Translations under genes and position numbers: made by a program
Shown here: positions 39,105 to 48,205 of the stretch, in pieces
Numbering within the stretch: the stretch's first letter is position 1
Layout of the letters: the number at the start of each line of letters is the position of its first letter
Notes under the pieces: model-generated
Told to the model about the DNA's origin: nothing
What the model saw: the letters and a program-made list of their open reading frames with translations, nothing else
The model's database searches: none
Assembly (NCBI RefSeq): GCF_000226955.1
Contig: NZ_AGFU01000020.1
Coordinates: 1-57,502 of the forward strand
Length of the DNA: 57,502 nucleotides
Source of the DNA: Sphingomonas elodea ATCC 31461
GTDB lineage: Bacteria; Pseudomonadota; Alphaproteobacteria; Sphingomonadales; Sphingomonadaceae
Direction of reading: 5' to 3'

Positions 39105-40658
39105 ATGAGCGCGTTCGGACGTCGCAGCGGCATGGGAAGCGGAACCGGCGGTCGACCGGCGTTCGGCGTCGCGCGGCCGATGCAGGGCGGCGGCCTTCTT
39201 CGGCCCGAGCCGCTGCCGCTGGGCGGCGAGCAGTTCCCGCCGTTCGAAACGGTGCCGCTGCCCGGCCAGAGCCCGTACGATCCGATGCTGGAGCGCGATC
39301 CGCTCGGCCCCAGCGCCGCCAGCGCCGATGCGATGCAGCGACTCGCCGATCGCCAGGCTGCGACGGTGGATCTGGGGGGGGCGCGCAACGAAGGTTTTGA
39401 GGCCTCGATCCACCGCATCAAGGAGCAGGTGCTGCCGCGCCTCCTCGAGCGCGTCGATCCCGAAGCGGCGGCGACGCTGACCAAGGACGAGCTGGCCGAG
39501 GAATTCCGCCCGATCATCGGCGAGGTGCTCGGCGAGCTGAAGCTCACCCTCAACCGTCGCGAGCAGTTTGCGCTGGAAAAGGTGCTGGTCGACGAGCTGC
39601 TCGGGCTTGGGCCGCTCGAGGAACTGCTCGCCGATCCGGCGGTCAGCGACATCATGGTCAACGGCCCCGAGCAGACCTATGTCGAACGCAAGGGCAAGCT
39701 GGAGCTGGCCAACATCCAGTTCCGCGACGAGGAGCATCTGTTCCAGATCGCCCAGCGGATCTGCAACTCGGTCGGCCGCCGGGTGGACCAGACCACACCG
39801 CTTGCCGACGCGCGCCTGAAGGACGGCAGCCGCGTCAACGTGATCGTGCCGCCGCTCAGCTTGCGCGGCACCGCCATCTCGATCCGCAAATTCTCCGCCA
39901 AGCCGATCACGCTCGACATGATGGCCAAGGGCGGATCGATGTCCGAGAAGATGGCGACCGCGCTCAAGATCGCGGGTGCCAGCCGGTTCAACATCGTCAT
40001 CTCGGGCGGTACGGGCTCGGGCAAGACGACGATGCTCAACGCGATCTCGAAGATGATCGACCCCGGCGAGCGCGTGCTGACGATCGAGGATGCCGCCGAA
40101 CTCCGCCTCCAGCAGCCGCACTGGCTGCCGCTGGAGACCCGGCCCGCCAATCTGGAGGGCCAGGGCGAGATCTCGATCCGCGACCTGGTCAAGAACGCGC
40201 TGCGCATGCGCCCCGATCGCATCATCCTCGGCGAAATCCGCGGCGCCGAGTGTTTCGACATGCTCGCCGCGATGAATACCGGTCACGACGGATCGATGTG
40301 CACCCTCCACTCGAACAGCCCCCGCGAGGCGCTGGCGCGCATGGAGAACATGGTGATGATGTCCGACATCAAGGTGCCGAAGGAAGCGATCAGCCGCCAG
40401 ATCGCCGATTCGGTGGACCTGATCATCCAGGTGAAGCGCCTGCGCGACGGCAGCCGCCGGGTGACCAACATCACCGAGGTGATCGGCATGGAGGGGCCGG
40501 TGATCGTGACCCAGGAGCTGTTCAAGTTCGAGTATCTCGACGAGGGCACCGACGGGAAGATCATCGGCGAATATCGCTCGATGGGCCTGAGGCCGTACAC
40601 GCTCGACAAGGCACGGCAGTTCGGGTTCGACCAGGCGTTGCTGGAGGCCTGCCTGTAA
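39105..40658 (+). CDS. cpaF: CpaF-like secretion/pilus ATPase
   Basis: A 517-residue type II/IV secretion ATPase of the CpaF/TadA group. The N-terminal ~90 residues are Gly/Pro-rich; the core contains LGLGPLEELLADPAVSDIMVNG, Walker A ISGGTGSGKTTMLNAIS, Asp box IEDAAELRLQQPHW, Walker B RPDRIILGEIRGAECFDML and the His box TGHDGSMCTLHSNSP. It would energise a Flp/Tad pilus. No other tad or cpa gene is next to it. ATG 39105 is chosen because GAGGA is upstream; TTG 39087 would add six residues. Confidence 0.9.
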   Translation: MSAFGRRSGMGSGTGGRPAFGVARPMQGGGLLRPEPLPLGGEQFPPFETVPLPGQSPYDPMLERDPLGPSAASADAMQRLADRQAATVDLGGARNEGFEASIHRIKEQVLPRLLERVDPEAAATLTKDELAEEFRPIIGEVLGELKLTLNRREQFALEKVLVDELLGLGPLEELLADPAVSDIMVNGPEQTYVERKGKLELANIQFRDEEHLFQIAQRICNSVGRRVDQTTPLADARLKDGSRVNVIVPPLSLRGTAISIRKFSAKPITLDMMAKGGSMSEKMATALKIAGASRFNIVISGGTGSGKTTMLNAISKMIDPGERVLTIEDAAELRLQQPHWLPLETRPANLEGQGEISIRDLVKNALRMRPDRIILGEIRGAECFDMLAAMNTGHDGSMCTLHSNSPREALARMENMVMMSDIKVPKEAISRQIADSVDLIIQVKRLRDGSRRVTNITEVIGMEGPVIVTQELFKFEYLDEGTDGKIIGEYRSMGLRPYTLDKARQFGFDQALLEACL

Positions 40659-40691
40659 CCTCCGCGGAGGAGAAGGCGCAAGGCAGCATCA

Positions 40692-40877
40692 TCACAGATG
40701 CAGCGCGACGCTCGCCAGCACCAGCGCGGCGAACAGGCCGGCCATCTGAATCGCTATCCACGGCACCCATCCCACCCGCTCGAGATCGCGCCGCCTGCGC
40801 CGGCGATGCTCGGCAAGTCCGGCCAGGATCGCGATCAGCAGCGCAACGCCTGCGCCGATCCAGAATTGTAGTTGCAT
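40692..40877 (-). CDS. Small two-helix membrane protein
   Basis: About 61 residues, with a first membrane helix (FWIGAGVALLIAILAGLA), an Arg-rich loop (HRRRRRRDLERVG) and a second helix (PWIAIQMAGLFAALVLASVAL). The Arg-rich loop suggests both termini face the periplasm. The family and function are not recognised. ATG 40877 or GTG 40883 may start it. It diverges from the secreted methyltransferase-like gene with about 50 bp between them. Confidence 0.6.
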   Translation of the reverse strand: MQLQFWIGAGVALLIAILAGLAEHRRRRRRDLERVGWVPWIAIQMAGLFAALVLASVALHL

Positions 40878-40928
40878 CGTCACCTTGTTGCTTCAAAGTC
40901 GCGCCCGGATAGCAGGGAGCCATTGCCA

Positions 40929-41738
40929 ATGCGCCAGACTCTTGTCGGCATCGCCGTCATAACCACCATCGCCGCCGTCGCCAGCGTTGCTGCGCAACAA
41001 CCTTCTTCGCTGCGCCAGGCGATCGAGGGCGCGGTAGCGGCGCCCAGCCGCACGGCCGCCAACACCGCCCGCGACAAGTATCGCCACCCCACCGAAACGC
41101 TTGCCTTTTTTGGCGTGAAGCCGGGCGATACCGTGGTCGAGATCTGGCCCAGCGGCGGCTGGTACACCGAAATCCTCGCGCCGCTCACGCGCGGCAAGGG
41201 CACGCTCTACGCCGCGGTCCCGAGCGGCAACGCCCGCGGTATCGAGGCGCTGAAGGCCAAGGACGCGGCCCTGTACGGCCCGATCCGCGTCGTCAGCTTC
41301 CCGGCTGCAGCCGGCCAGGCCAAGGTGCCGGACGGCACCGCCGATGTGGTGCTCACCTTCCGTAACGTGCACAACTGGCGGATGGGCGGGAAGGACGGCA
41401 AGGACTATTCGCCCGAGGCCTTCAAGCAGATGTACGCGATGCTCAAGAAGGGCGGCACGCTCGGCATTGAGGACCATCGCCTGCCCGAAAGTGCGAGCGA
41501 CGAGCGGGAGACCAAGAGCGGCTATCTGAAGGTGTCGACGGTACGCCGCCTTGCCGAGGCCGCCGGCTTCAAGTTCGTCGGCGCGTCGGAGGTCAACGCG
41601 AACAAGGCCGATACCGCCGACTGGCCGGATGGTGTGTGGACGCTGCCCCCCACCTATGCGCTGAAGGACCAGGATCGCGCCAAATATGCCGCGATCGGCG
41701 AGAGCGACCGGATGACGCTCAAGTTTCGCAAGCCCTGA
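40929..41738 (+). CDS. Signal-peptide-bearing methyltransferase-fold protein
   Basis: A 269-residue protein with a signal peptide (MRQTLVGIAVITTIAAVASVAA) followed by a class I methyltransferase-like fold. The motif I region is VKPGDTVVEIWPSGGWYTEILAPL, and the acidic post-motif and LKKGGTLGIEDHRL strand are recognisable. Motif I is altered: a WPSGG replaces the usual Gly-x-Gly-x-Gly. Exported members of this family are frequent in sphingomonads. Because SAM is not normally available in the periplasm, catalytic activity there is doubtful. It could instead bind another ligand. Confidence 0.8.
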   Translation: MRQTLVGIAVITTIAAVASVAAQQPSSLRQAIEGAVAAPSRTAANTARDKYRHPTETLAFFGVKPGDTVVEIWPSGGWYTEILAPLTRGKGTLYAAVPSGNARGIEALKAKDAALYGPIRVVSFPAAAGQAKVPDGTADVVLTFRNVHNWRMGGKDGKDYSPEAFKQMYAMLKKGGTLGIEDHRLPESASDERETKSGYLKVSTVRRLAEAAGFKFVGASEVNANKADTADWPDGVWTLPPTYALKDQDRAKYAAIGESDRMTLKFRKP

Positions 41739-41750
41739 TCCGAACCAGGC

Positions 41751-41792
41751 CGTGTCGCCGCCCTCGCCACTTGGGCGGGGCGGCGATACGGA
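41751..41792. terminator. Hairpin between convergent genes
   Basis: A 14-bp stem with one G-U pair (41751-41764 with 41779-41792) follows the secreted methyltransferase-like gene and precedes the phaR stop, with which it converges. No T run is visible. Confidence 0.55.
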
Positions 41793-41810
41793 CTCGCTGC
41801 GATGCGCCGC

Positions 41811-42389
41811 TTACTTGCCGAGCTTCTCGATCTTTTCCTGCAGCCGGGCGAGTTCGGCCTTGAGCGCCGACACGTCGCCTTCGCCGCTGCCCGTTTCGGT
41901 GGCAGCGGGCGCAGCCCCCGGCGTCGGCGTCGGGTTAGCCGCGCCGCCGGGCTGGAAGGCACTCGCCGCCGCCTCGAACATCGCCATGTTGCGCTTGGCA
42001 ATCTCCGCGAAGGGCGAGTTGGCGAAGGCGCCTTCGACCGCCGACTTGAACTGCTCCTGATTGCGACGGAAGCTCTCCATCGAGGCCTCCAGATAGCCTG
42101 GGACCATCGCCTGCATCGAGTCGCCGTAGAGCGCGATCAGCTGGCGCAGGAAGTTCACCGGCAGCATGGTCTGGCCGCGCGCTTCCTCCTCCATGATGAT
42201 CTGGGTGAGGACGTTGTGGGTGATGTCTTCCTCGGTCTTGGCGTCGACGACCTTGAAGTCGCGGCCCTCGCGCGTCATCGCTGCGAGATGCTCGAGCGTG
42301 ATGTAGGACGAAGTCTCGGTATTGTAGAGCCGCCGGTTCGCGTACTTCTTGATAATGACCGGACCGCTTCCAGGTGCAGCTTTCTTCAT
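41811..42389 (-). CDS. phaR: Polyhydroxyalkanoate synthesis regulator PhaR
   Basis: A 192-residue regulator. The N-terminal PHB/PHA accumulation DNA-binding domain is unmistakable (IIKKYANRRLYNTETSSYIT, then HLAAMTREGRDFKVVDAKT), followed by the PHB-binding region MLPVNFLRQLIALYGDSMQ. After a Pro/Ala linker a predicted coiled coil (ALKAELARLQEKIEKLGK) ends the protein. PhaR binds PHA granules and represses phasin and PHA genes. ATG 42389 is 14 bp from the likely start of the divergent PhaC-like gene. Confidence 0.93.
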   Translation of the reverse strand: MKKAAPGSGPVIIKKYANRRLYNTETSSYITLEHLAAMTREGRDFKVVDAKTEEDITHNVLTQIIMEEEARGQTMLPVNFLRQLIALYGDSMQAMVPGYLEASMESFRRNQEQFKSAVEGAFANSPFAEIAKRNMAMFEAAASAFQPGGAANPTPTPGAAPAATETGSGEGDVSALKAELARLQEKIEKLGK

Positions 42390-42403
42390 GGGAAACCCCG
42401 CGC

Positions 42404-43471
42404 GTGACAGACGTGCACCTAACAACAGTTTCTGACGCGCCGCAACACGGACCGCGCCCTTTGCCGCTTTTTCTCGCATTGCTGCGCAACGAAACGGCAG
42501 CATCGCCGGAAAAGCGGGCGGCGGCGCTGGCGGGCCTCGCCGCCTATCAACGGGCACCGCGCCCGGCGCCGCGCCCGGAAAAGCCCGTCGTCGCGCGCGC
42601 CGGGCGCGCCGTGCTGCGCGATTATGGCGGGCATGGGCAGCCGGTGGTGTTCGTGCCGTCGCTGATCAACCCGCCGCTGGTGCTCGATCTTGCCCGCGGC
42701 AATTCGCTGCTGCGCTGGCTGTCGCGGCAGGGGGTGCGCCCGCTGCTGGTCGACTGGGGACAGCCGACCCCGGACGAGGCGAGCCTGGACGTCAACGGCC
42801 ATGTCGAACAGCTGCTGCTGCCCCTGCTGCGCCAGCTACCGCGCCCGCCCGCGCTGGCCGGCTACTGCCTGGGCGGCACCATGGCGATCGCCGCTGCGCA
42901 GGCGATTGAAACGGCAGGCCTGGTCACCATCGCCGCGCCTTGGCACTTCGCCGGCTATGGCGCGGCCCTCGAAGGGTTTGCGGCGCTGTGGGACCAGGCC
43001 TATCCTGCCTGCGCGCAGCTCGGCATGGTGCCGATGGAGGTGCTGCAGGCAGGCTTCTGGCAGCTCGACCCGCGCCGCACGATCCTGAAGTACGAACGAT
43101 TCGGCCGCCTTCGGCCCCAGGGTCCGGAAGCCCGCGCCTTCATCGCCCTGGAGGATTGGGCCAATGCCGGCGCGCCGCTCACCTTCGGTGCCGGCCGCCA
43201 GCTGTTCGACGACTTTCTCTCCGCCGATTTGCCGGGCAGCGGCCGCTGGGCGGTGGCGGGCACCGTCGCCCGGCCCGAGGCCCTGGCGATTCCGATGCTG
43301 TCGCTGATCTCTACCACCGACCGCATCGTCCCCTCCGCGAGCGCCGCCCGGCTGGGCGAGGTGCGCGAGATGGCGCTGGGCCATGTCGGCATGATCGTCG
43401 GCAGCCGCGCGCGCAAGGCGGTATGGGAGCCGCTTGCGCACTGGCTAACCGCGCTGCGCCGCACTAGATAG
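42404..43471 (+). CDS. PhaC-like alpha/beta hydrolase
   Basis: A 355-residue alpha/beta-hydrolase related to PHA synthases. The lipase-like box is LAGYCLGGTMAIAAAQ with Cys155 as the nucleophile, as in PhaC; an aspartate (ISTTDRIVP) and histidine (ALGHVGMIVG) complete the triad, and LLVDWGQPTPDEASLD is a PhaC motif. It is much shorter than classical PhaC (about 560-600) and lacks most of the N-terminal domain. It may be a short synthase, a depolymerase or a related acyltransferase. The GTG start (GGAAA about 8 nt upstream) is tentative. The thiolase follows 27 nt later. Confidence 0.82.
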   Translation: MTDVHLTTVSDAPQHGPRPLPLFLALLRNETAASPEKRAAALAGLAAYQRAPRPAPRPEKPVVARAGRAVLRDYGGHGQPVVFVPSLINPPLVLDLARGNSLLRWLSRQGVRPLLVDWGQPTPDEASLDVNGHVEQLLLPLLRQLPRPPALAGYCLGGTMAIAAAQAIETAGLVTIAAPWHFAGYGAALEGFAALWDQAYPACAQLGMVPMEVLQAGFWQLDPRRTILKYERFGRLRPQGPEARAFIALEDWANAGAPLTFGAGRQLFDDFLSADLPGSGRWAVAGTVARPEALAIPMLSLISTTDRIVPSASAARLGEVREMALGHVGMIVGSRARKAVWEPLAHWLTALRRTR

Positions 43472-43498
43472 CCGCCAAACAAACCCCAGGAGACCAGC

Positions 43499-44674
43499 AT
43501 GACCGACGTCGTGATCACCGCCGCCAAGCGTACCCCGGTGGGCAGCTTCCTCGGCGCCTTCGCCGCCACCCCCGCGCACGAGCTGGGCCGCGTCGCGATC
43601 GAGGCAGCCCTCGCCGAAGCCGGCGTGAAGGGCGAGGAAGTCTCCGAAGTCATTCTCGGGCAGGTGCTCACCGCCGCGCAGGGGCAGAACCCGGCCCGCC
43701 AGGCGTCGATGAACGCCGGCGTGCCGAAGGAAGTGCCGGCATGGAGCGTGCAGCAGGTCTGCGGTTCGGGCCTGCGCGCGGTGGCGCTCGGCTTCCAGTC
43801 GATCCGCAACGGCGACGCGACGATCATCGTCGCCGGTGGCCAGGAATCGATGTCGATGAGCCCGCACGCCCAGTCGCTGCGCCCCGGCACCAAGATGGGC
43901 GACCTGAGCCTGGTCGATACGATGATCAAGGACGGCCTGACCGACGTGTTCAACGGCTATCACATGGGCATCACCGCGGAGAACCTGGCCGAGCAGTATC
44001 AGGTGACCCGCGCCGAGCAGGACAGCTTCGCCGTCCGCTCGCAGAACCTCGCCGAGAAGGCGCGGGCAGACGGTCGCTTCAAGGACGAGATCGCACCCGT
44101 GACGATCAAGACCCGCAAGGGCGAGACGATTGTCGCGGACGACGAATATATCCGCGCGGGTGCGACCGTCGACGGCGTGTCCGGCCTGAAGCCGGCCTTC
44201 AAGAAGGACGGCACCGTCACCGCCGCCAACGCCTCGGGCCTCAATGACGGCGCCGCGGCGCTCGTCCTGATGAGCCGCGAGGAAGCCGAGAAGCGCGGCG
44301 CGCCGATCCTCGCCACGATCAAGAGCTGGGCGAGCACCGGCGTCGATCCGTCGATCATGGGCATCGGCCCGGTGACCGCCAGCCGCAAGGCGCTGGAAAA
44401 GGCCGGCTGGTCGGTCGCCGACCTCGACCTGATCGAGGCGAACGAGGCGTTCGCGGCGCAGGCGCTGTCGGTCGGCAAGGAACTCGGCTGGGACGCGGAC
44501 AAAGTGAACGTGAACGGCGGCGCGATCGCCATCGGCCACCCGATCGGCGCCTCGGGCGCGCGCATCCTGACGACGCTCGTCCATGAGATGAACAAGCGCG
44601 ACGCCAAGAAGGGTCTCGCCACGCTCTGCATCGGCGGCGGCATGGGCATCGCGCTCTGCATCGAGCGCGACTGA
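43499..44674 (+). CDS. phaA: Acetyl-CoA C-acetyltransferase (biosynthetic thiolase)
   Basis: A 391-residue thiolase. The acyl-accepting cysteine is C88 in [11 protein letters not shown], the catalytic histidine is in [20 protein letters not shown], and the second cysteine in [15 protein letters not shown]. It condenses two acetyl-CoA to acetoacetyl-CoA, the first step of PHB synthesis, and could also work in degradation. CAGGAG sits 6-8 nt before ATG 43499. It follows the PhaC-like gene and ends at a strong terminator. Confidence 0.95.
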   Translation: MTDVVITAAKRTPVGSFLGAFAATPAHELGRVAIEAALAEAGVKGEEVSEVILGQVLTAAQGQNPARQASMNAGVPKEVPAWSVQQVCGSGLRAVALGFQSIRNGDATIIVAGGQESMSMSPHAQSLRPGTKMGDLSLVDTMIKDGLTDVFNGYHMGITAENLAEQYQVTRAEQDSFAVRSQNLAEKARADGRFKDEIAPVTIKTRKGETIVADDEYIRAGATVDGVSGLKPAFKKDGTVTAANASGLNDGAAALVLMSREEAEKRGAPILATIKSWASTGVDPSIMGIGPVTASRKALEKAGWSVADLDLIEANEAFAAQALSVGKELGWDADKVNVNGGAIAIGHPIGASGARILTTLVHEMNKRDAKKGLATLCIGGGMGIALCIERD

Positions 44675-44698
44675 CACGCCATTTTGGCGATTCTTTCA

Positions 44699-44722
44699 GG
44701 CCGGGGAAGCGATTCCCCGGCC
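44699..44722 (+). terminator. Rho-independent terminator after the thiolase
   Basis: GGCCGGGGAA (44699-44708) and TTCCCCGGCC (44713-44722) are perfect 10-bp arms with a GCGA loop, followed by ATTTTC, 25 nt past the thiolase stop. The remaining ~220 bp up to the next gene are AT-rich with a TATAAA near 44773, likely the receptor's promoter region, but no confident -35/-10 pair was found. Confidence 0.88.
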
Positions 44723-44941
44723 ATTTTCATATGACGAAATGTTTCCGATTAGCATCGTCGTCTGCAGTAATGATATAAAATGACCGTAAAGCGTGGCGCA
44801 GGTGAAACTTGATTGCAATTCATGTTACATTAATGCAACACGATCTCGGAAAGGTTACTGTTCCGTTTCCGCCCTCTTGTAAGATTCGTGCGCAGAGGGC
44901 TCACATGTACGCCTCGGGCATTCAGCCTACAGGGGCAATTC

Positions 44942-47900
44942 ATGAAACTTTCCCACTTGCTGGGAGCGACTGCACTTGCTGGCAGCGCACTTCTCTTCCC
45001 AGGCATTGCCGTCGCGCAGACCGCGTCTCAGGACGGCACCACCGCGTCGGAGTCGCAGGACGAGGGCGCGATCGTCGTTACCGGCTCGCGTCTGCGTACC
45101 GCGAACCAGGATTCGCCGGTGCCGATCGCAACGGTGACCGCGGACCAGATCGCAAATAGCGGCCGCATCTCGATCGGTGACGTGCTGAACGACATGCCGC
45201 AGCTGCGCAGCACCGTCGGTTCGCAGAACTCGACCTCGGGGCTCGGCCGTCGTGGTCAGAACTTCCTCGACCTTCGCGGCCTCGGCCTCGCGCGCACGCT
45301 GACGCTGATCAACGGCCGCCGCCAGGTCACCAGCGACATCATCAACAACGGCAACGCCGTCGACGTGAACACCATCCCGACCGACCTGGTCGAGCGCGTG
45401 GAGATCGTGACCGGCGGCAAGTCGGGCGTTTACGGTTCGGACGCGATCGCGGGCGTCGTCAACTTCATCCTGAAGGACCATTTCGACGGCCTGCAGCTGA
45501 ACGGCCGCGCCGGCATCAGCACCTATGGCGATGCGGGCAACCAGACCCTGTCGCTGCTGGCCGGCAAGAACTTCGCCGATGGCCGCGGCAACATCGTCGT
45601 CTCGGCGGAATATGCGCATCAGGAGGATTACTACGCCTCGGATCGCCCGGCCTATGCCCGTTCGGACGGCTTCGTCGTGGTCGACACCGATGTCGGCGCC
45701 TCGTCCGACGACGTGCCGGATCGCACCTTCATGCGCGACCTGCGCAGCACCACCATCTCGCTGGGCGGCCAGCTCGGCGTCCGCTATTCGAACGCGGCGC
45801 GTCCGTGCGGCGTCGACGCGGTGGGCAACGCCTTCACCTGCGCCTATCTGTTCCAGCCGGGCGGTGCGCTCACCCCGCAGACCGGCCTGCGGGTCGGCCT
45901 CGGCCCGAACGGCAGCTTCATCGCCGGCAACGGCAGCACCAGCCGCGAAGGCAAGCTGCTCGTGCTGTCGCCGAACGTGACCCGCTATGCATTCAACGCG
46001 CTGGGCCATTTCGAAATCTCGGAGGCGGTCGTCCCGTTCTTCGAAGCCAAGTATGTCCGCACCGAAGCCTTCGGTTCGCAGAGCGGCCCGTTCTTCTCGC
46101 AGGGCCAGACCCTGTCCGACACGAACGCGATCGCCGGCATCAGCGACCTGTCCTACTTCAACAACGGTCGCGTGAACCGCGAGGGCATCCGCCTCGACAA
46201 CCCCTATCTGAACAGCGCGGCGCAGGCGACGATCCGCTCGCAGCTCCAGGCAGCGGTGAATTCGGGCGTCAACCCGAACACCGGCGGCGCGCTTACCGCC
46301 GCGCAGCAGGCTGCATCGCTGGCGCAGATCGCCGCCGGCACCTACCGCTTCTCGCTGCGTCGCAACTGGGTCGACCTGGGCACCCGCGACGAGAACATCA
46401 AGCGTGAGGTGTTCCGCATCGTCGCCGGCGTTCGCGGCGAGCTGGGCGGCAGCTGGCGCTACGAAGTCAGCGGCAACTACAGCAAGCACACCGAAACCAA
46501 CGTCATCAGCGGCAACGTCAACCGCCAGCGCTTCCTGCTCGCGATCGACTCGACCCGCGATGCGGCCGGCAACATCGTCTGCCGCTCGCAGGTGGAAGCT
46601 GCCTATGCTGGGTCGGATGCCGCCGGCAATGCGTCGGTGCTCGCCAATGACGTCGCCGCCTGCGTTCCGCTGAATCCGTTCGGCGAAGGCTCGGTCACCG
46701 ACGGCATGCGCAACTATCTGCTGATGAAGACGACGGCGACCGGCCGTGCGTCGCAGTTCGTCGGCAACGGCTTCGTCGCCGGCAACCTGTTCGACCTGCC
46801 CGGCGGCCCGCTCGCGGTTGCGGTCGGCGGCGAATATCGTCGCGAGACGCTGTTCTACGACCTCGATCCGCTGACCCAGGCCGGCTATGCCTTCTATAAC
46901 GCGATCCCGCGGTTCACCGCGCCCGCGTTCGAGGTGAAGGAAGCGTTCGGCGAAGTCACCGTTCCGCTGATCAAGGACGTGACGCTCATCAAGGAGCTGA
47001 CGCTGGGCGGCTCGGCCCGTGTCGCGAACTATCGCGGCGCCACCGGCACCGTCTTCGCCTATGCGGGCGACGCGGTGTGGAAGCCGATCAACGACTTCGC
47101 GTTCCGCGGCAGCTATTCGCAGTCGGTGCGTGCGCCGTACCTGGGCAACCTCTATTCGACGCCGGGCCAGAACTTCACGCCCGCGCCGAACGATCCCTGC
47201 TCGGCCCGTAACATCAACACGGGTTCGGCGACGCGCGAAGCGAACTGCAACGCGGCAGGCCGTCCGGCCGGGTATGACTATGTCTACACCTCGTCGCTGC
47301 AGATCATCAGCGGCGGCAATCCGAACCTGCGCGAAGAGAAGTCGAAGTCCTGGACGGTCGGCGGCGTTTTCGAGCCGAGCTTCCTGCCGGGCCTGTCGAT
47401 CTCGTCCGACTATTACTCGATCACCGTCGACAACGTCATCACCTCGCCTTCGGTGCAGAGCGCCCTGAATGCGTGCTATGACGCCCCGTCGCTGGACAAC
47501 CAGTTCTGCCGTCTGTTCCAGCGCGCCGGGGCCGGAGGCGGACCGAACGGCGAGCAGCCGTTCCGGATCATCGAGCGGTCCTACCAGGACGCGCCGCAGA
47601 ACTATGCCCGCTTCAAGGCGCGCGGCATCGATACGGCGATCGTGTACAACAAGCGCTTCAGCTGGGGTTCGCTGCGCCTGAACGGCCAGTGGTCGCACCT
47701 GATCCAGCGCGACAACTTCACCGATCCGTCGCGTCCGAACTTCAAGAACGTGCTGTCGGAAGAACTCGGCAACCCGAAGGACAACTTCAACGTCGATACC
47801 GACCTGACGATCGGCAAGGTCAATTTCGGGCACACGCTGCGCTACATCAGCGGCATGTACCTGAATGCGTGGGAAGACTATAACGCCGTCAACGGCCAGC

Positions 47901-48124
47901 CCCCGCAGAACCCGGACTATGCCGACGTGATGATGTACCCCTCGGTCGTCTATCACGACGTGCGTTTCGGCGTGGACGTCGACAAGCGCTTCTACCTGTT
48001 CGGCGGCGTGAACAACATCGGCGACAAGAAGCCGCCGTTCGGCACCACCGGCGTGGGCGACGGCAGCGGCATCTACGACAACCGCGGCCGCTTCTTCTAC
48101 ATGGGCTTCCGCGCCAACTTCTGA
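44942..48124 (+). CDS. TonB-dependent outer-membrane receptor (1060 residues)
   Basis: A signal peptide (MKLSHLLGATALAGSALLFPGIAVA) is followed by a TonB-box-like GAIVVTGSR, the plug domain (SPVPIATVTADQIANS, LGLARTLTLINGRRQV, NTIPTDLVERVEIVTGGKS) and a large barrel ending in FFYMGFRANF. This long type with the VVTGSR box is the large TonB receptor family abundant in sphingomonads and Caulobacter, often for glycans or peptides. GGGGCAATTC precedes ATG 44942. The prolyl-hydroxylase gene follows after a terminator. Confidence 0.93.
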   Translation: MKLSHLLGATALAGSALLFPGIAVAQTASQDGTTASESQDEGAIVVTGSRLRTANQDSPVPIATVTADQIANSGRISIGDVLNDMPQLRSTVGSQNSTSGLGRRGQNFLDLRGLGLARTLTLINGRRQVTSDIINNGNAVDVNTIPTDLVERVEIVTGGKSGVYGSDAIAGVVNFILKDHFDGLQLNGRAGISTYGDAGNQTLSLLAGKNFADGRGNIVVSAEYAHQEDYYASDRPAYARSDGFVVVDTDVGASSDDVPDRTFMRDLRSTTISLGGQLGVRYSNAARPCGVDAVGNAFTCAYLFQPGGALTPQTGLRVGLGPNGSFIAGNGSTSREGKLLVLSPNVTRYAFNALGHFEISEAVVPFFEAKYVRTEAFGSQSGPFFSQGQTLSDTNAIAGISDLSYFNNGRVNREGIRLDNPYLNSAAQATIRSQLQAAVNSGVNPNTGGALTAAQQAASLAQIAAGTYRFSLRRNWVDLGTRDENIKREVFRIVAGVRGELGGSWRYEVSGNYSKHTETNVISGNVNRQRFLLAIDSTRDAAGNIVCRSQVEAAYAGSDAAGNASVLANDVAACVPLNPFGEGSVTDGMRNYLLMKTTATGRASQFVGNGFVAGNLFDLPGGPLAVAVGGEYRRETLFYDLDPLTQAGYAFYNAIPRFTAPAFEVKEAFGEVTVPLIKDVTLIKELTLGGSARVANYRGATGTVFAYAGDAVWKPINDFAFRGSYSQSVRAPYLGNLYSTPGQNFTPAPNDPCSARNINTGSATREANCNAAGRPAGYDYVYTSSLQIISGGNPNLREEKSKSWTVGGVFEPSFLPGLSISSDYYSITVDNVITSPSVQSALNACYDAPSLDNQFCRLFQRAGAGGGPNGEQPFRIIERSYQDAPQNYARFKARGIDTAIVYNKRFSWGSLRLNGQWSHLIQRDNFTDPSRPNFKNVLSEELGNPKDNFNVDTDLTIGKVNFGHTLRYISGMYLNAWEDYNAVNGQPPQNPDYADVMMYPSVVYHDVRFGVDVDKRFYLFGGVNNIGDKKPPFGTTGVGDGSGIYDNRGRFFYMGFRANF

Positions 48125-48147
48125 TCGGCAGAACCTGCCAACGCCTT

Positions 48148-48169
48148 GGGCCGGGGATTTCCCCGGCCC
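48148..48169 (+). terminator. Rho-independent terminator after the large TonB receptor
   Basis: GGGCCGGGGA (48148-48157) and TCCCCGGCCC (48160-48169), two-nt centre, then TTTTTCTTT, 24 nt after the receptor stop. Confidence 0.9.
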
Positions 48170-48205
48170 TTTTTCTTTGGAACAAGGACAGGATAGAAGC
48201 GGCGC

